Shown here piece by piece: positions 1 to 8,999 of a DNA stretch of 64,000 bases (within the stretch, counting starts at the first letter, position 1; each line of letters starts with the position of its first letter). The stretch spans positions 1-64,000 of the forward strand of contig NZ_JAQTIG010000008.1 in assembly GCF_029433515.1 (NCBI RefSeq). The letters run 5' to 3'. The position numbers and the translations under genes are program-made. The DNA is from Lactobacillus sp. ESL0679. Its GTDB lineage: Bacteria; Bacillota; Bacilli; Lactobacillales; Lactobacillaceae. Under the pieces are notes generated by a model that did no database searches, was not told the DNA's origin, and saw nothing but the letters and a program-made list of their open reading frames with translations.

Positions 1-859
1 TGAAGATGGTGGTCAAAGTAAGTTGGAAGCAATCAGCGCAGCAGCAAGCTATAAGCTAACTGGTGGGACAACCACGCCGGCTAACACTGAAGACTTAATG
101 TCTGATGCGATGGAAACTGAGAATTACTCAGTTGTCACCACAGCAGGCTATCCAGAAAATAGCAACATCCATAGCTTGTTAGTTACTACTGTCAAGCGTT
201 TAAGAGATACGGAAGGCATGAAGATTCGTGGTGTGATTCCAGCAAGCTCAAGTATCAATAATGTCAACTACGAAGGCATTTCAGTTGTCTCTAACGGCTT
301 AACGTTGAGCGATGGCACCGATTTATCTGTGACTAATGCCACTGGTTACTTTGCTGGTTTGTCTAGTTCAGTTGATGGTTCAGTTTCACTGACCTATACA
401 GAAATTGAAGATGCAATTAGCGCTAATCCACGGTTGAACAATGAGAAAACTATCGCGGCATTGAATGCTGGTCAGATTGTCTTTTCAACACGTCCGGGTC
501 AACGAGTTGTAATTGAGCAGGACATCAATTCACTGACGAAGTTTACCAAGGATAAGCCTAAGAGCTTCAGCAAGAATAAGGTTCTGCGAGTATTGGACGA
601 AATTGCCACTGACACTGAACAAGTATTTGAACAAAGCTATTTGGGTAAGGTTGGCAATAACGCAGCTGGTCGTGATTTATTTAAGGCTAATCGAGTAAGC
701 TACTTACAAGGTTTAAACGACAGTAACGTAATTCAAGATTTCAGTGCAACCGATATTACGGTTAATCCGGGTGAAGATAGTGATTCTGTTGTTGTTGATC
801 TGGCAGTAAAGCCTGTGGATGCAATGGAGAAACTCTACGTCACGATTAACGTAGGATAA
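1..859 (+). CDS. Phage tail sheath protein (XkdK-like), 5' partial
   Basis: The reading frame is already open at the left edge (first full codon at base 2), so the N-terminal part lies outside the window. A TTG at 23 is internal, not a start. The roughly 285 visible residues match the C-terminal part of PBSX XkdK-type sheath proteins, including the segment on start-up of the initiator region (RPGQRVVIEQDINSLT) and a conserved C-terminal strand-rich end. The sheath subunit polymerises around the tail tube and contracts at infection. It is followed 11 bases later by the tube gene, the standard sheath-tube pair of contractile tails. Confidence is high for family from sequence and context. Confidence 0.88.
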   Translation, partial: EDGGQSKLEAISAAASYKLTGGTTTPANTEDLMSDAMETENYSVVTTAGYPENSNIHSLLVTTVKRLRDTEGMKIRGVIPASSSINNVNYEGISVVSNGLTLSDGTDLSVTNATGYFAGLSSSVDGSVSLTYTEIEDAISANPRLNNEKTIAALNAGQIVFSTRPGQRVVIEQDINSLTKFTKDKPKSFSKNKVLRVLDEIATDTEQVFEQSYLGKVGNNAAGRDLFKANRVSYLQGLNDSNVIQDFSATDITVNPGEDSDSVVVDLAVKPVDAMEKLYVTINVG

Positions 860-870
860 GGAGGTAAAAC

Positions 871-1347
871 ATGGGATTAGAAGCAGCAGAATTTTTAAGT
901 GGGAAAGATACTATTTCCACTAAAGAAGCTACAGTAACTATGACATTTAATGGCCAAGTTTATAAGATGCTTGAGTGTAAAAAGTTTTCTGCAAAGTTAG
1001 AAAAAAATAAAGAGGATATTCAAACTCTGGGAACGCACTGGAAGCGGAAAAAGACAACGTCCATTGAAGGGACAGGGACTATTGGAGCATATATCATTAA
1101 CTCTAATTTTATTAAAATGGCTCTTCCTTATATTCAAAATGGTAAGGATGCTTATTTTGATATTACATTTACAATTGAAGATGAAACAACCGCTTGGGGT
1201 AAGCAAGTTATTCAATTACATAATGTAAACTTTGATGACATTCCAATCGCTGACTTCGAAGCAGATGATGGTGTAATGGATGAGGAAACTGATTTCACAT
1301 TTGAGGGCTTTGATTTAATTCAAGGCTTTGATAGTACAACTTTTTAA
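871..1347 (+). CDS. Phage tail tube protein (XkdM-like, DUF2001)
   Basis: A 158-residue protein of the size and composition of XkdM/DUF2001 tail tube proteins, which stack into the inner tube inside the contractile sheath. An AAGGAGG ribosome binding site precedes the ATG at 871. The C-terminal half (DETDFTFEGFD) is a typical strand-rich ending of this fold. It sits directly between the sheath gene and the tail assembly chaperone, the invariant place of the tube gene in myovirus-type prophages. The family assignment rests on recognition of sequence style and on gene order, not on a database search. Confidence 0.85.
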   Translation: MGLEAAEFLSGKDTISTKEATVTMTFNGQVYKMLECKKFSAKLEKNKEDIQTLGTHWKRKKTTSIEGTGTIGAYIINSNFIKMALPYIQNGKDAYFDITFTIEDETTAWGKQVIQLHNVNFDDIPIADFEADDGVMDEETDFTFEGFDLIQGFDSTTF

Positions 1348-1355
1348 GGAGATAA

Positions 1356-1772
1356 ATGATGGCTGAAAATATTAAAGACTTTTTAATGGAAAATGTTGAG
1401 AATCCAATTAAGACAGAAGAAGTTAAATTTAAGCGGTTTAAATCGCCGTTTAAAATTAAGTCGTTAATGGCAGATGAATTAACTAAATTACGTAACGACG
1501 CAACTAAACAAGTTTTAAATAAAAAGACCCACCAATATGAGGCTAGAACAGATCAGAACAAACTAACTGACTTGATGATTGAAGCAAGCATTGTGTCACC
1601 GAATTTGCACAATGCAGAATTAATGAAGAGTTATGGTGTGGTGGACGGAGATCCGACTGAATTACTTCAAAAAATGCTTACTATGAGTGAGTATGGTGAA
1701 TTAGCTACTAGAATCAATGACTTATCTAGCGTTGAAGATGCTCAAGCTGTTAAGGAAACGGCAAAAAACTAA
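1356..1772 (+). CDS. Tail assembly chaperone, short form (gpG/XkdN-like)
   Basis: This 138-residue product occupies the place of the tail assembly chaperone, between tube and tape measure. These proteins coat the tape measure protein during tail assembly and are normally made in a short form and a frameshifted longer form. ATG codons at 1356 and 1359 are both possible; the AAGGAG at 1346-1351 is better spaced from 1359. The last codons are GCA AAA AAC TAA, so the stop immediately follows a slippery heptamer, and an open -1 frame continues for 64 codons (separate entry). Similar in size to XkdN of PBSX. Confidence 0.82.
   Translation: MMAENIKDFLMENVENPIKTEEVKFKRFKSPFKIKSLMADELTKLRNDATKQVLNKKTHQYEARTDQNKLTDLMIEASIVSPNLHNAELMKSYGVVDGDPTELLQKMLTMSEYGELATRINDLSSVEDAQAVKETAKN
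1763..1769 (+). promoter_or_regulatory. -1 ribosomal frameshift slippery site A_AAA_AAC
   Basis: The heptamer A AAA AAC is in the X XXY YYZ phase relative to the zero frame (codons AAA 1764-1766, AAC 1767-1769) and is followed at once by the zero-frame stop TAA. A Shine-Dalgarno-like AAGGAA lies at 1752-1757, five bases upstream, where it could stimulate slippage. I did not identify a convincing downstream stem that would act as a pause element. The position, at the end of the chaperone gene, is where such sites are known in tailed phages. Confidence 0.8.
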
Positions 1773-1963
1773 TAGAAAATTCAATTGGTGATTTCGCTGT
1801 TTATCATTATGTACTTAATGAGTACCATTGGACACCAAAACAATGGAGTTCTATGAGTATGCGTGAACAAGCTTTAGTGGCTGGATCAATTGAAGTAAGA
1901 GTTAAAAAAGAAAAGGAAGAAGAACGAAAAGCAAAAAGAAAGGCAAGGTCTAAGCATGTTTAG
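1769..1963 (+). CDS. Tail assembly chaperone, -1 frameshift extension (gpT-like)
   Basis: From the slip at 1763-1769 the -1 frame is open for 64 codons to TAG at 1961. It reads LIENSIGDFAVYHY at the start, then a WTPKQW segment, a REQALVAGSI segment and a Lys/Arg/Glu-rich tail (about 25 residues). The tryptophan-rich W..W...REQAL..GSI pattern followed by a charged tail is typical of the second half of tail chaperone fusions. There is no ribosome binding site or start codon of its own, so it is expected only as a 202-residue fusion with the upstream frame. Confidence 0.78.
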   Translation, partial: LIENSIGDFAVYHYVLNEYHWTPKQWSSMSMREQALVAGSIEVRVKKEKEEERKAKRKARSKHV

Positions 1964-1979
1964 GTCTTGCCTACTTTTT
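1941..1979 (+). terminator. Intrinsic terminator-like hairpin before the tape measure gene
   Basis: Thirteen-base arms (1941-1953 and 1960-1972) pair fully if two G-U pairs are allowed, with a six-base loop, followed by AC and five T residues. It overlaps the stop codon of the frameshift extension and ends 28 bases before the tape measure start. It would reduce read-through into the tape measure gene unless antiterminated. Confidence 0.65.
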
Positions 1980-2007
1980 GTTATTTAAAGAGAAAGGAGG
2001 TAAATAT

Positions 2008-5000
2008 ATGGGGGTAATTGAAACAACTATCAAATTAAATGATGCTTTTAGTGGTACGCTACGAAAACTTGAATCAGGCTTGAATGCTGGTATGAGTGGC
2101 TTTAGCAAGCTTAAAAGTTCACTTGGAAATAGTTCTTTTAGCGGAGCAGAAAAGCAATCCAATAGTCTTTTTAAGTCAATGGTTGGCGCACAGGTTGTTG
2201 TTGGTGCAATTAGCAAAGGCATAGGACTAGTAAGCAACGGCGTAAATGGTATGATTGGCGAATTAAATGAAGCTAGCGTGTCATGGCAAACTTTTGAAGG
2301 CAATATGTTGCAGATTGGCAGAACACCTGCTCAGATTGCAAGTGCTAAGGCTTCGATGCAGGACTTTGCTCAGAAAACAATTTATTCTGCATCTGATATG
2401 TCTTCAACATATAGTCAATTAGCAGCTGTTGGTATAAAAAATACAGGCAAACTGGTTAAAGGCTTTGGTGGACTGGCTGCAGCTGCAGTCGATCCACAGC
2501 AAGCTATGAAAACACTATCGCAACAAGCAACACAGATGGCAGCTAAGCCTAAAATCCAGTGGATGGACTTTAAGTTGATGCTTGAGCAGACTCCTGCAGG
2601 GATGGCAGCTGTTGCTAAAACAATGGGTAAATCTACTAAGCAATTAGTTGCTGATGTTCAAGCTGGTACTGTAAAAACTAAAGACTTTCTTGATGCCGTT
2701 GCTAAAACAGGTACTAACGCTAATTTTAGTAAAATGGCTACAGAATATAAGACTGTTGGACAAGCTATGGATGGTCTTAAAGAAACTTTAGCAAATAAAT
2801 TACAGCCACAATTTCAGAAATTGAGCAAAGTCGGTATTAATGCAATCTCCCAATTAACTGATAAGATTTCATCTATTAATTTTGATTCAATCACAAATAA
2901 AGCACTTGGAGCAATCAATTCAATTAAAAATACTATGAGTAGTTTAACTAAAGGATTTAGCTCTAGTGGAATGTTTTCTGGCTTTAATAAAACAGTTCAA
3001 CATTTTAAGAAAGTTTTTGGGTTACTTGAGGGCAAAAATCCCAAAAAGCCACTAGCAATGGATGGCATGATGAGAAAATTAGCCCCTCCCAAGCTTGATT
3101 TAAAAAGCCCTCTATTGAAATCTGGCACAATGAAGCTTTTAGTTACTCCCCAAGTGTCTACTAAAGGAATTGATTTTAAGAGCTTAGCGCAAAAAATTGG
3201 AGGATCAATTAATGATTTATTAGCCGGCTTTAATCAGTCTAATGCACTTGAATCAGCTAAGGGAATGATCGATGACATTACTAACTCTGTAAACAACCTA
3301 ACTAGTAAGACGTCCAAATCCGGACAAAACAGTTTCTTTGAAGAACTTGGCAAGCTGGGTGGTGGTGCTATTGCCGGTGCTGCTAAAGCAATCGGAACCA
3401 TAGCAAGTGTGATTGGAAAATTAGATCCGGGTATGATTACTGCAATTGGTACAGCGTTTATCATAATGAAAGGCGGAATAAAGGGACTAAAGTTTACGGC
3501 TATTGTATGGGGGCTTAATATGCTAAGCAAGATGAATCCAACTGAAATAAAGCTGGTAGCTGGTGCTTTAGGAGCTTTAGCAACTGCAATTGGTGCATTC
3601 AAAGTGATTAAAGGCTTCCAAAAAACGATTGATAGTGTTAAAGGTGCTTTTGATTGGTTTGGTAATAAGAAAAAAGTACAAGCACCGAAAATAGAGGCTC
3701 CTGCAGACAACGCAGTTAAGCCGTTTGAAGCTTTTTCAAATTTGGCAGGTGGATTACTTAAATTCGCTGGAGCATTACTTTTAGTTTCGGCAGCAGTATG
3801 GGTGTTTGCTCAGGCTTCATCTTCGATTAGCAAAAATGGAGGATTAAGTACCTTTATTGGCATGATTGCTACAATTGGTGTGCTTTTAGGACTGGTTATT
3901 TTGCTCGGCCCTGCACTTGGAGCAGTAAGTGTAGATTTCTTACTTTTTGGAGCTGCTCTATTAATAATTGGATTGGCAATAGTAATTGCATCGGCTGGAC
4001 TAGCTTTGCTAGGAACACAGCTGCCTAATATTGCTAATTATGGCTTATCTGCAGCATTAAGTATTCTTGCATTGGCTGGAGCAATTGCAGTGTTTGGATT
4101 AACTGCCATAATCGGTGCAGTTGGAATTATTGCTCTTGCATTGGGAATTACAGTTTTGGGCATAGCAATGGTAGTTGGAGCAGTTGGAGCTACTCTTTTT
4201 GCAGCATCTTTGATGCTACTTTCAGTATTTGTACTAATAGCAGCACTTGGTGTCAGTATGCTTGGCTTAGGATTATTAGTTGTTGGTCCGTTATCTTTGA
4301 TTGCTGCAATTGGCTTAATGCTTATGGCTGCAGCATTAGTTATTATCGGCGGTATTGCGATAATAGCTGGTTTAGGCTTAATGATATTGGCAGTTGGCTT
4401 AATTATGGTTGCTCCGTTGTCGATGATTGCTGCAGTTGGATTACTTCTTTTAGGAGTTGCAGCAATCGTTCTTGGAGCAGGCTTGATGATAGTAGCAGCA
4501 GGTTTAATCGCTGTAGGAACAGGATTCATAGTAGTTGGTGCTGGAATATTGATGATGGTATCAATGTTTATTATGGCAGGGTCGATGATGGTTAGTGCTA
4601 TTTCTAGTGCTATGAGTGGTGTAGTTAATAGCGTACGTAATGGCATAAGTAACGCTGTTAATGCTGCTAGAGGCTTTGCCAATAGTCTTGTAAGTGTTGG
4701 TAGAGACTTGATTCAAGGACTGGTCAATGGTATCCAATCAATGATTGGTAGTGCTATAAGTGCTGTTTCAAGCGTTGCAAGTAAAGTGGTAGGTGCAGCC
4801 AAAAGTCTGTTCCGTATTGGCTCACCATCTAAATTATTCAATCAATATGGACGATGGCTTGATCAGGGGTTAATTATTGGTCTTAATCGTGATGCTGGTG
4901 CCGCAGCAGATGCATCTGCAAATATGGCACAAGGAGTAGTTGATGCTGCTTCTGGAATGGAAATTAGTAAATTTAATGGAGTTAATCCAGGAGATTTGTT

Positions 5001-5331
5001 AGCTAATGGCTTTAATCGGGCATTAGATTCAATCGGTGATGTTGTAGATGCAATAACTGGCCTGGACGGAAGCAGAGCTAATATTGGCATATCAGGAATC
5101 GGAACTTTAGATTCAAAAACTATTAATTCTGATACAGTTGGATCAGATTTAATTGGTTCTGGCAGCTATGTGGATTCTAATTCGACAGCTGATTATAGTA
5201 ATAGCCAAGTAGTGACCATTGCTAAAGGTGCCATTGTTGTTAATGGCTCAGACAAGCCACAACAGACGGCTGATGACATAATGACAGCAATTGAGAATCG
5301 TATGGTTGAAATTGATAATAGGAGGCTTTAA
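2008..5331 (+). CDS. Phage tail tape measure protein
   Basis: A 1107-residue protein starting at ATG 2008 (AAAGGAGG at 1993-2000); an upstream in-frame TTG at 1978 lies before that binding site and is rejected. The N-terminal third matches the tape measure domain (segments such as FAQKTIYSASDMSSTYSQL and MQQTPAGM-like LEQTPAGMAAVAK). Residues about 574-860 are an almost continuous run of hydrophobic Gly/Ala/Leu/Ile segments, enough for many membrane passes. The C-terminal region contains the RIGSPSKLF motif common at tape measure ends. The protein sets tail length and is thought to enter the host membrane during DNA injection. It ends overlapping the next start by one base (TAATGG). Confidence 0.93.
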   Translation: MGVIETTIKLNDAFSGTLRKLESGLNAGMSGFSKLKSSLGNSSFSGAEKQSNSLFKSMVGAQVVVGAISKGIGLVSNGVNGMIGELNEASVSWQTFEGNMLQIGRTPAQIASAKASMQDFAQKTIYSASDMSSTYSQLAAVGIKNTGKLVKGFGGLAAAAVDPQQAMKTLSQQATQMAAKPKIQWMDFKLMLEQTPAGMAAVAKTMGKSTKQLVADVQAGTVKTKDFLDAVAKTGTNANFSKMATEYKTVGQAMDGLKETLANKLQPQFQKLSKVGINAISQLTDKISSINFDSITNKALGAINSIKNTMSSLTKGFSSSGMFSGFNKTVQHFKKVFGLLEGKNPKKPLAMDGMMRKLAPPKLDLKSPLLKSGTMKLLVTPQVSTKGIDFKSLAQKIGGSINDLLAGFNQSNALESAKGMIDDITNSVNNLTSKTSKSGQNSFFEELGKLGGGAIAGAAKAIGTIASVIGKLDPGMITAIGTAFIIMKGGIKGLKFTAIVWGLNMLSKMNPTEIKLVAGALGALATAIGAFKVIKGFQKTIDSVKGAFDWFGNKKKVQAPKIEAPADNAVKPFEAFSNLAGGLLKFAGALLLVSAAVWVFAQASSSISKNGGLSTFIGMIATIGVLLGLVILLGPALGAVSVDFLLFGAALLIIGLAIVIASAGLALLGTQLPNIANYGLSAALSILALAGAIAVFGLTAIIGAVGIIALALGITVLGIAMVVGAVGATLFAASLMLLSVFVLIAALGVSMLGLGLLVVGPLSLIAAIGLMLMAAALVIIGGIAIIAGLGLMILAVGLIMVAPLSMIAAVGLLLLGVAAIVLGAGLMIVAAGLIAVGTGFIVVGAGILMMVSMFIMAGSMMVSAISSAMSGVVNSVRNGISNAVNAARGFANSLVSVGRDLIQGLVNGIQSMIGSAISAVSSVASKVVGAAKSLFRIGSPSKLFNQYGRWLDQGLIIGLNRDAGAAADASANMAQGVVDAASGMEISKFNGVNPGDLLANGFNRALDSIGDVVDAITGLDGSRANIGISGIGTLDSKTINSDTVGSDLIGSGSYVDSNSTADYSNSQVVTIAKGAIVVNGSDKPQQTADDIMTAIENRMVEIDNRRL

Positions 5332-6023
5332 TGGACAATGATGATAAGTTTGCCGTTTACATAACCAACTATGCTGATAACTCAACAATTGAATTGCCAC
5401 TTAATCCGAGTGACCTAAAAATCAAGTATGAGTCTGATGATAAGACACAAACGGTAATTAACTTGGGTGAGATTAATCAGTTGGGCCCACTGAAGCTTAG
5501 CACGATCGAAATTGCGAGTACCTTCCCTAAAGACGATCATTTTGTTTCAACAACAGATTTTCACGAACCGACCTACTATATCGATTGGCTGGAGGAAATT
5601 CAGAAGAGTAAAGGTCGAGTGCAGCTAGTAGTCGCTTCTACTGAACTAAGTAGGACAATGACGATTGCTAGCTTTGAGCCAGGTTTCAAAGACGGTTATG
5701 ATGGCGAGTATATTTACACCTTGGAGTTAAAAGACTATCGGAAAGCAACGTATAAGAAAGTTAAAAAGAAGAAGAAAAAGCGCAAGTCTGGTCATAAGAA
5801 GAACCGTAATAGCCCTGCTAAGAAAATTGGTCGTGGCTCAACTGTGATTGTGAATGGCCGCTTGCACTTAGATAGTGATGGCCGTGGCCCAGGAGCTTAT
5901 GAGAAGAATGCCAAACGTAAGATAACCAACATAGCAACGGGTCACAAGTACCCAATTCATGTTTCAACGTTATCAGGTGGCGCTCGTGGTTGGGTTAAGA
6001 AAGGTGATGTGAAGCGAGCATGA
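5331..6023 (+). CDS. Tail protein, XkdP/LysM-like with basic linker and SH3-like end
   Basis: A 230-residue protein immediately after the tape measure gene, the place of XkdP-type (LysM-containing) tail proteins. Residues 1-135 form a strand-rich domain (LPLNPSDLKIKYES near the start is typical of this family). A very basic stretch follows at about residues 140-165 (many Lys and Arg), then an SH3-like C-terminal domain ending in GWVKKGDVKRA in the place where other members have LysM. It is probably a tail-tip or hub connector that may contact cell wall. The SH3 reading is inference. Confidence 0.7.
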   Translation: MDNDDKFAVYITNYADNSTIELPLNPSDLKIKYESDDKTQTVINLGEINQLGPLKLSTIEIASTFPKDDHFVSTTDFHEPTYYIDWLEEIQKSKGRVQLVVASTELSRTMTIASFEPGFKDGYDGEYIYTLELKDYRKATYKKVKKKKKKRKSGHKKNRNSPAKKIGRGSTVIVNGRLHLDSDGRGPGAYEKNAKRKITNIATGHKYPIHVSTLSGGARGWVKKGDVKRA

Positions 6024-7048
6024 TAACCTTTTTTCAAATTTGGTCACGAGATAAAAAGAAAGGCTACGATGTTAAAAACATTGTCGCTAATCTGAAATGG
6101 GTAACTGATTTGAATTTTTCGGCTGGTCAGCTTAATTTTGATTTAGTTTATCAGGGCAAGACTTATCTACCAGCACTTGGCAGCATTGTTAAGTTTTACT
6201 GGGATCATCATAAGGTCTTTTATGGTTATGTGTTTAATGCCAAGCTAAAACATGATAAGACAGTCAGTGTCGTAGCGTATGACAAGACGCGATACTTGAA
6301 GAATCAAGATTCTATTGTCTGGAAGACAGGAACAATTGCTGATCGTTTTACTAACGTATGCAAGCGTGCCGGCATCAATCATAAAGTTATTAATAAGCCT
6401 AAACATAAGGTAGCTGCGGAAGTGTGTGATGGCAAGTCGTATTTTGACATGCTTAAATCTGCAATATCTAAGACACTGCGAGCAACAGGGCACATGTACT
6501 TCATTTACGCTAATTACTCAAGGGTTGAATTATGTCGAGCGCCTCGTAAGAAGCTGAAACTGATTTTGGATCCTGATTCTGGCATGACTAGCTTCACTTT
6601 TTCTAAAGACATCGATAACACGGCAAACGTGGTTAAGATTATTCAGAAAAATGTTAAGAAGTCTAAGTCGAAAACAGCTACTGCTTCAGGTGATGATCCT
6701 TCTAAGACTAGCTTTAAGGCAGTAACTAAGAAAATGCCGAGCGTTAAGCGTTGGGGCAAATTACAGATTACGCAGAATAAGAAGTCGAAAGCTAATCATG
6801 CGCAAATGGTTAAGCAAGCTAAAAATGTCTTAAAGCAAAAGGATTTAGCTAATAAGACATTGACTGTTGATTGCATTGGCAACCTTGATTTGGTGGCTGG
6901 CAATTCAGTTGAAGTAAAAATTGTAGGTTATAAGACAATCAAGAATTGCGGGATTCTAAAGGCAACGCATAATTTTAGCACTGATTATAATTGCAGTTTA
7001 GAAATGAAGGTGATGGCATCATGGCTGGTGAACGACTCTACAGAATGA
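6020..7048 (+). CDS. Tail hub protein (XkdQ/YqbQ-like)
   Basis: A 342-residue protein that overlaps the previous gene by four bases (ATGA). Size, order and the C-terminal segment on base addition (LTVDCIGNLDLVAGNSVEV) match XkdQ/YqbQ proteins, which are structural equivalents of the gp27/gpD hub that joins the tail tube to the baseplate. Residues about 210-230 are Lys/Ser-rich and low complexity, probably a linker. No peptidase or lysozyme motif is visible. Confidence 0.78.
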   Translation: MITFFQIWSRDKKKGYDVKNIVANLKWVTDLNFSAGQLNFDLVYQGKTYLPALGSIVKFYWDHHKVFYGYVFNAKLKHDKTVSVVAYDKTRYLKNQDSIVWKTGTIADRFTNVCKRAGINHKVINKPKHKVAAEVCDGKSYFDMLKSAISKTLRATGHMYFIYANYSRVELCRAPRKKLKLILDPDSGMTSFTFSKDIDNTANVVKIIQKNVKKSKSKTATASGDDPSKTSFKAVTKKMPSVKRWGKLQITQNKKSKANHAQMVKQAKNVLKQKDLANKTLTVDCIGNLDLVAGNSVEVKIVGYKTIKNCGILKATHNFSTDYNCSLEMKVMASWLVNDSTE

Positions 7049-7401
7049 TGCACGAGAGAGGCGGCTCAGACAATGAGTATTGTGATATTGTTTATGGCAC
7101 GGTTGATTCAGTTGACCCACTAAAAGTGCAACTGGCTAACGACATGATTCTGACCGATGATTTTATCGTTCTGGGCAAAAATATTGGCAAGATTGTGCTG
7201 AATGGCAGAGTTAAAGTCTATGCTCACAGCGACAAGGTTGGCAATGCGTCAGGTAATCGTCCTGAATTGATTGAAAAGGTCAGATATGAGCTTGATAACA
7301 GTTTGAAAAAGGATGATAAGGTGACCATGATTCGTATGGATGGTGGCCAGCAATTCTACTTGTTTGAACGTGAACCCAAGAAGCCGCTAAAGCTTGAATA
7401 G
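7021..7401 (+). CDS. DUF2577 phage protein (XkdR-like)
   Basis: A 126-residue protein. The start is taken at ATG 7021 because AAGGTGA at 7007-7013 is well spaced from it; the frame is open further upstream but inside the hub gene. It overlaps the end of the hub gene by 28 bases. The visible DILY/DIVYGTVDSVDPLKVQL segment and the C-terminal VTMIRMDGGQQFYLFER are characteristic of the DUF2577/XkdR family of baseplate-associated proteins with an OB-like fold. Exact role is unknown. Confidence 0.75.
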   Translation: MAGERLYRMMHERGGSDNEYCDIVYGTVDSVDPLKVQLANDMILTDDFIVLGKNIGKIVLNGRVKVYAHSDKVGNASGNRPELIEKVRYELDNSLKKDDKVTMIRMDGGQQFYLFEREPKKPLKLE

Positions 7402-7414
7402 GAGGTGATAAGTC

Positions 7415-7864
7415 GTGGACGATGATGATGTGATTATTGATGAAGATGATGACCTAGATACAGTTGACGAAGATCAAGATAATGATGAAGAAGTTGAGGA
7501 GGATCAACCGACACTGACTTTTCAAATCAAGAATGGCCGCATACGTAACAAGGTTGATGGATTACCTGCGATGGTGCAGGCGATGTGGAAAATTCTGAAA
7601 ACTGAACGCTTTGTCTATCCAATTTATAGTGACCAGTATGGCAACGACTTACCAGATTTATTTGGCAAGTCGTTTTCTTATGCTCGTGTTGAAATTAAGC
7701 GAATGTTGGAAGAAGCACTGCTTGATGATGACCGAGTAACCGAAGTGACAATTGACAGCATTGAGCAGTCAGACAGCACCACGTTATCCGTGACCGGTAC
7801 TTGCACCACAATTTATGGCGATGTGCCAATAGAAAGTGAAGTGAAGATAAGTGACACCAGATGA
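7415..7864 (+). CDS. DUF2634 baseplate protein (XkdS, gp25-like)
   Basis: A 149-residue protein starting with GTG at 7415 after AGGAGGTGA. The first 35 residues are strongly acidic (runs of Asp and Glu). The rest contains the DUF2634 signature (region GLPAMVQAMWKILKTERF and YPIYSDQYGNDL), related to the T4 gp25 wedge protein that begins sheath assembly at the baseplate. It overlaps the next gene by 14 bases. Confidence 0.82.
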   Translation: MDDDDVIIDEDDDLDTVDEDQDNDEEVEEDQPTLTFQIKNGRIRNKVDGLPAMVQAMWKILKTERFVYPIYSDQYGNDLPDLFGKSFSYARVEIKRMLEEALLDDDRVTEVTIDSIEQSDSTTLSVTGTCTTIYGDVPIESEVKISDTR

Positions 7865-8999
7865 TTTAGCAGCGGAATTTGAAGAGCATGACGTTGACTA
7901 CTATATGGAAGAAATGCTGGACGCAGTACCAGACGACATTGATAAGCGTGAAGGTTCCGTTATTTATGATGCGATTGCACCTGCAGCTTTGGTCATGGCT
8001 CAAGAAAATCAGCGTATGGCAACGATTATTAAAGAGACATATGTAAGAACAGCAGACGGCGAGTTCTTAGATTATCGTGCTCAAGAGCGAGGGACGGCTC
8101 GATATGCGGCGACACAAACAGAGGTCAAAGCGAAGATAACTGATAGTGATGGGCAACCATTAACAAATATACAGATAGGCGACCAATTCGCAAGTATTGG
8201 CGAAACGCCTATTTTTTATACCGTTACGCAAATTTATGATGACTTAACGGTTGCGATGACCGCTGACGACCCTGGGACAACACCTAATGGCTATCTAGGG
8301 CAAATTCTGCCAGTTACGCCAAATGACGAGTTGTCCTGGGCGGAAATTACGGAGATTATTGCACCCGCTCGAGATGAAGAAACTGACGACCATTTGCGAG
8401 CCAGACTGCTGGGTTCAGATGATTGGATTGCCTACGGTGGTAATGTCGCGGACTACCTAGCAATGACAAGCAAAATTACCGAGGTCGGTGCAACACAGGT
8501 TTATCCAGTCTGGAATGGTGCGGGAACAGTCAAGCTGGTCATTCTGAATAACGATTTAATGCCAGCTAATCAGGATTTAATTACAAAGGTTAAAAATTTG
8601 ATTGACCCTACCGATAGTGAAGTTCAAGGTTATGGCTTAGCACCGATTGATCATCAGGTTACTGTAACTGCACCCACAGACTTGACCGTTGATATTGCGA
8701 CAAATATACAGATTGACAGTCAACACAGTGCAGATGCAGTGAAACAGCAAATTAATGACCAATTGACCGAGTATTTTAAAAACTTGCGAGCAAGCTGGAA
8801 TTTAATTGATCCGAAAACTGGTCGTGGTTACGCCATGATGATTTACCGATCAAAAATACTGTCGCAAATCATGCAAATTGAAGGCGTAATGAATGCCACA
8901 ATTCCTAGCTTGAATGGGAAAGATGAAGATGTGTCGTTAGTGTTTGATAATAATACTTCGCAATTACCAATCTTGGGGACGGTGACACTGAATGAGTAA
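7851..8999 (+). CDS. Baseplate J-like protein (XkdT)
   Basis: A 382-residue baseplate J/gp47-like wedge protein, read from a GTG start at 7851 inside the end of the previous gene. Recognisable parts are DIDKREGSVIYDAIAPAA near the N-terminus, GEFLDYRAQERG, the ETDDHLRARLL segment in the middle, and VYPVWNGAGTVKLVI. All are standard for the family. Together with the DUF2634 and DUF2313 neighbours it forms the baseplate wedge of a contractile tail. Confidence 0.9.
   Translation: MTPDDLAAEFEEHDVDYYMEEMLDAVPDDIDKREGSVIYDAIAPAALVMAQENQRMATIIKETYVRTADGEFLDYRAQERGTARYAATQTEVKAKITDSDGQPLTNIQIGDQFASIGETPIFYTVTQIYDDLTVAMTADDPGTTPNGYLGQILPVTPNDELSWAEITEIIAPARDEETDDHLRARLLGSDDWIAYGGNVADYLAMTSKITEVGATQVYPVWNGAGTVKLVILNNDLMPANQDLITKVKNLIDPTDSEVQGYGLAPIDHQVTVTAPTDLTVDIATNIQIDSQHSADAVKQQINDQLTEYFKNLRASWNLIDPKTGRGYAMMIYRSKILSQIMQIEGVMNATIPSLNGKDEDVSLVFDNNTSQLPILGTVTLNE

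Noticed and set aside
4038-4682. Reverse-strand open frame of 214 codons opposite the tape measure gene
   Set aside because: It is antisense to the hydrophobic repeat region; its composition (Pro, Thr, Ile, Ala) is what the complement of that region gives, and there is no binding site.
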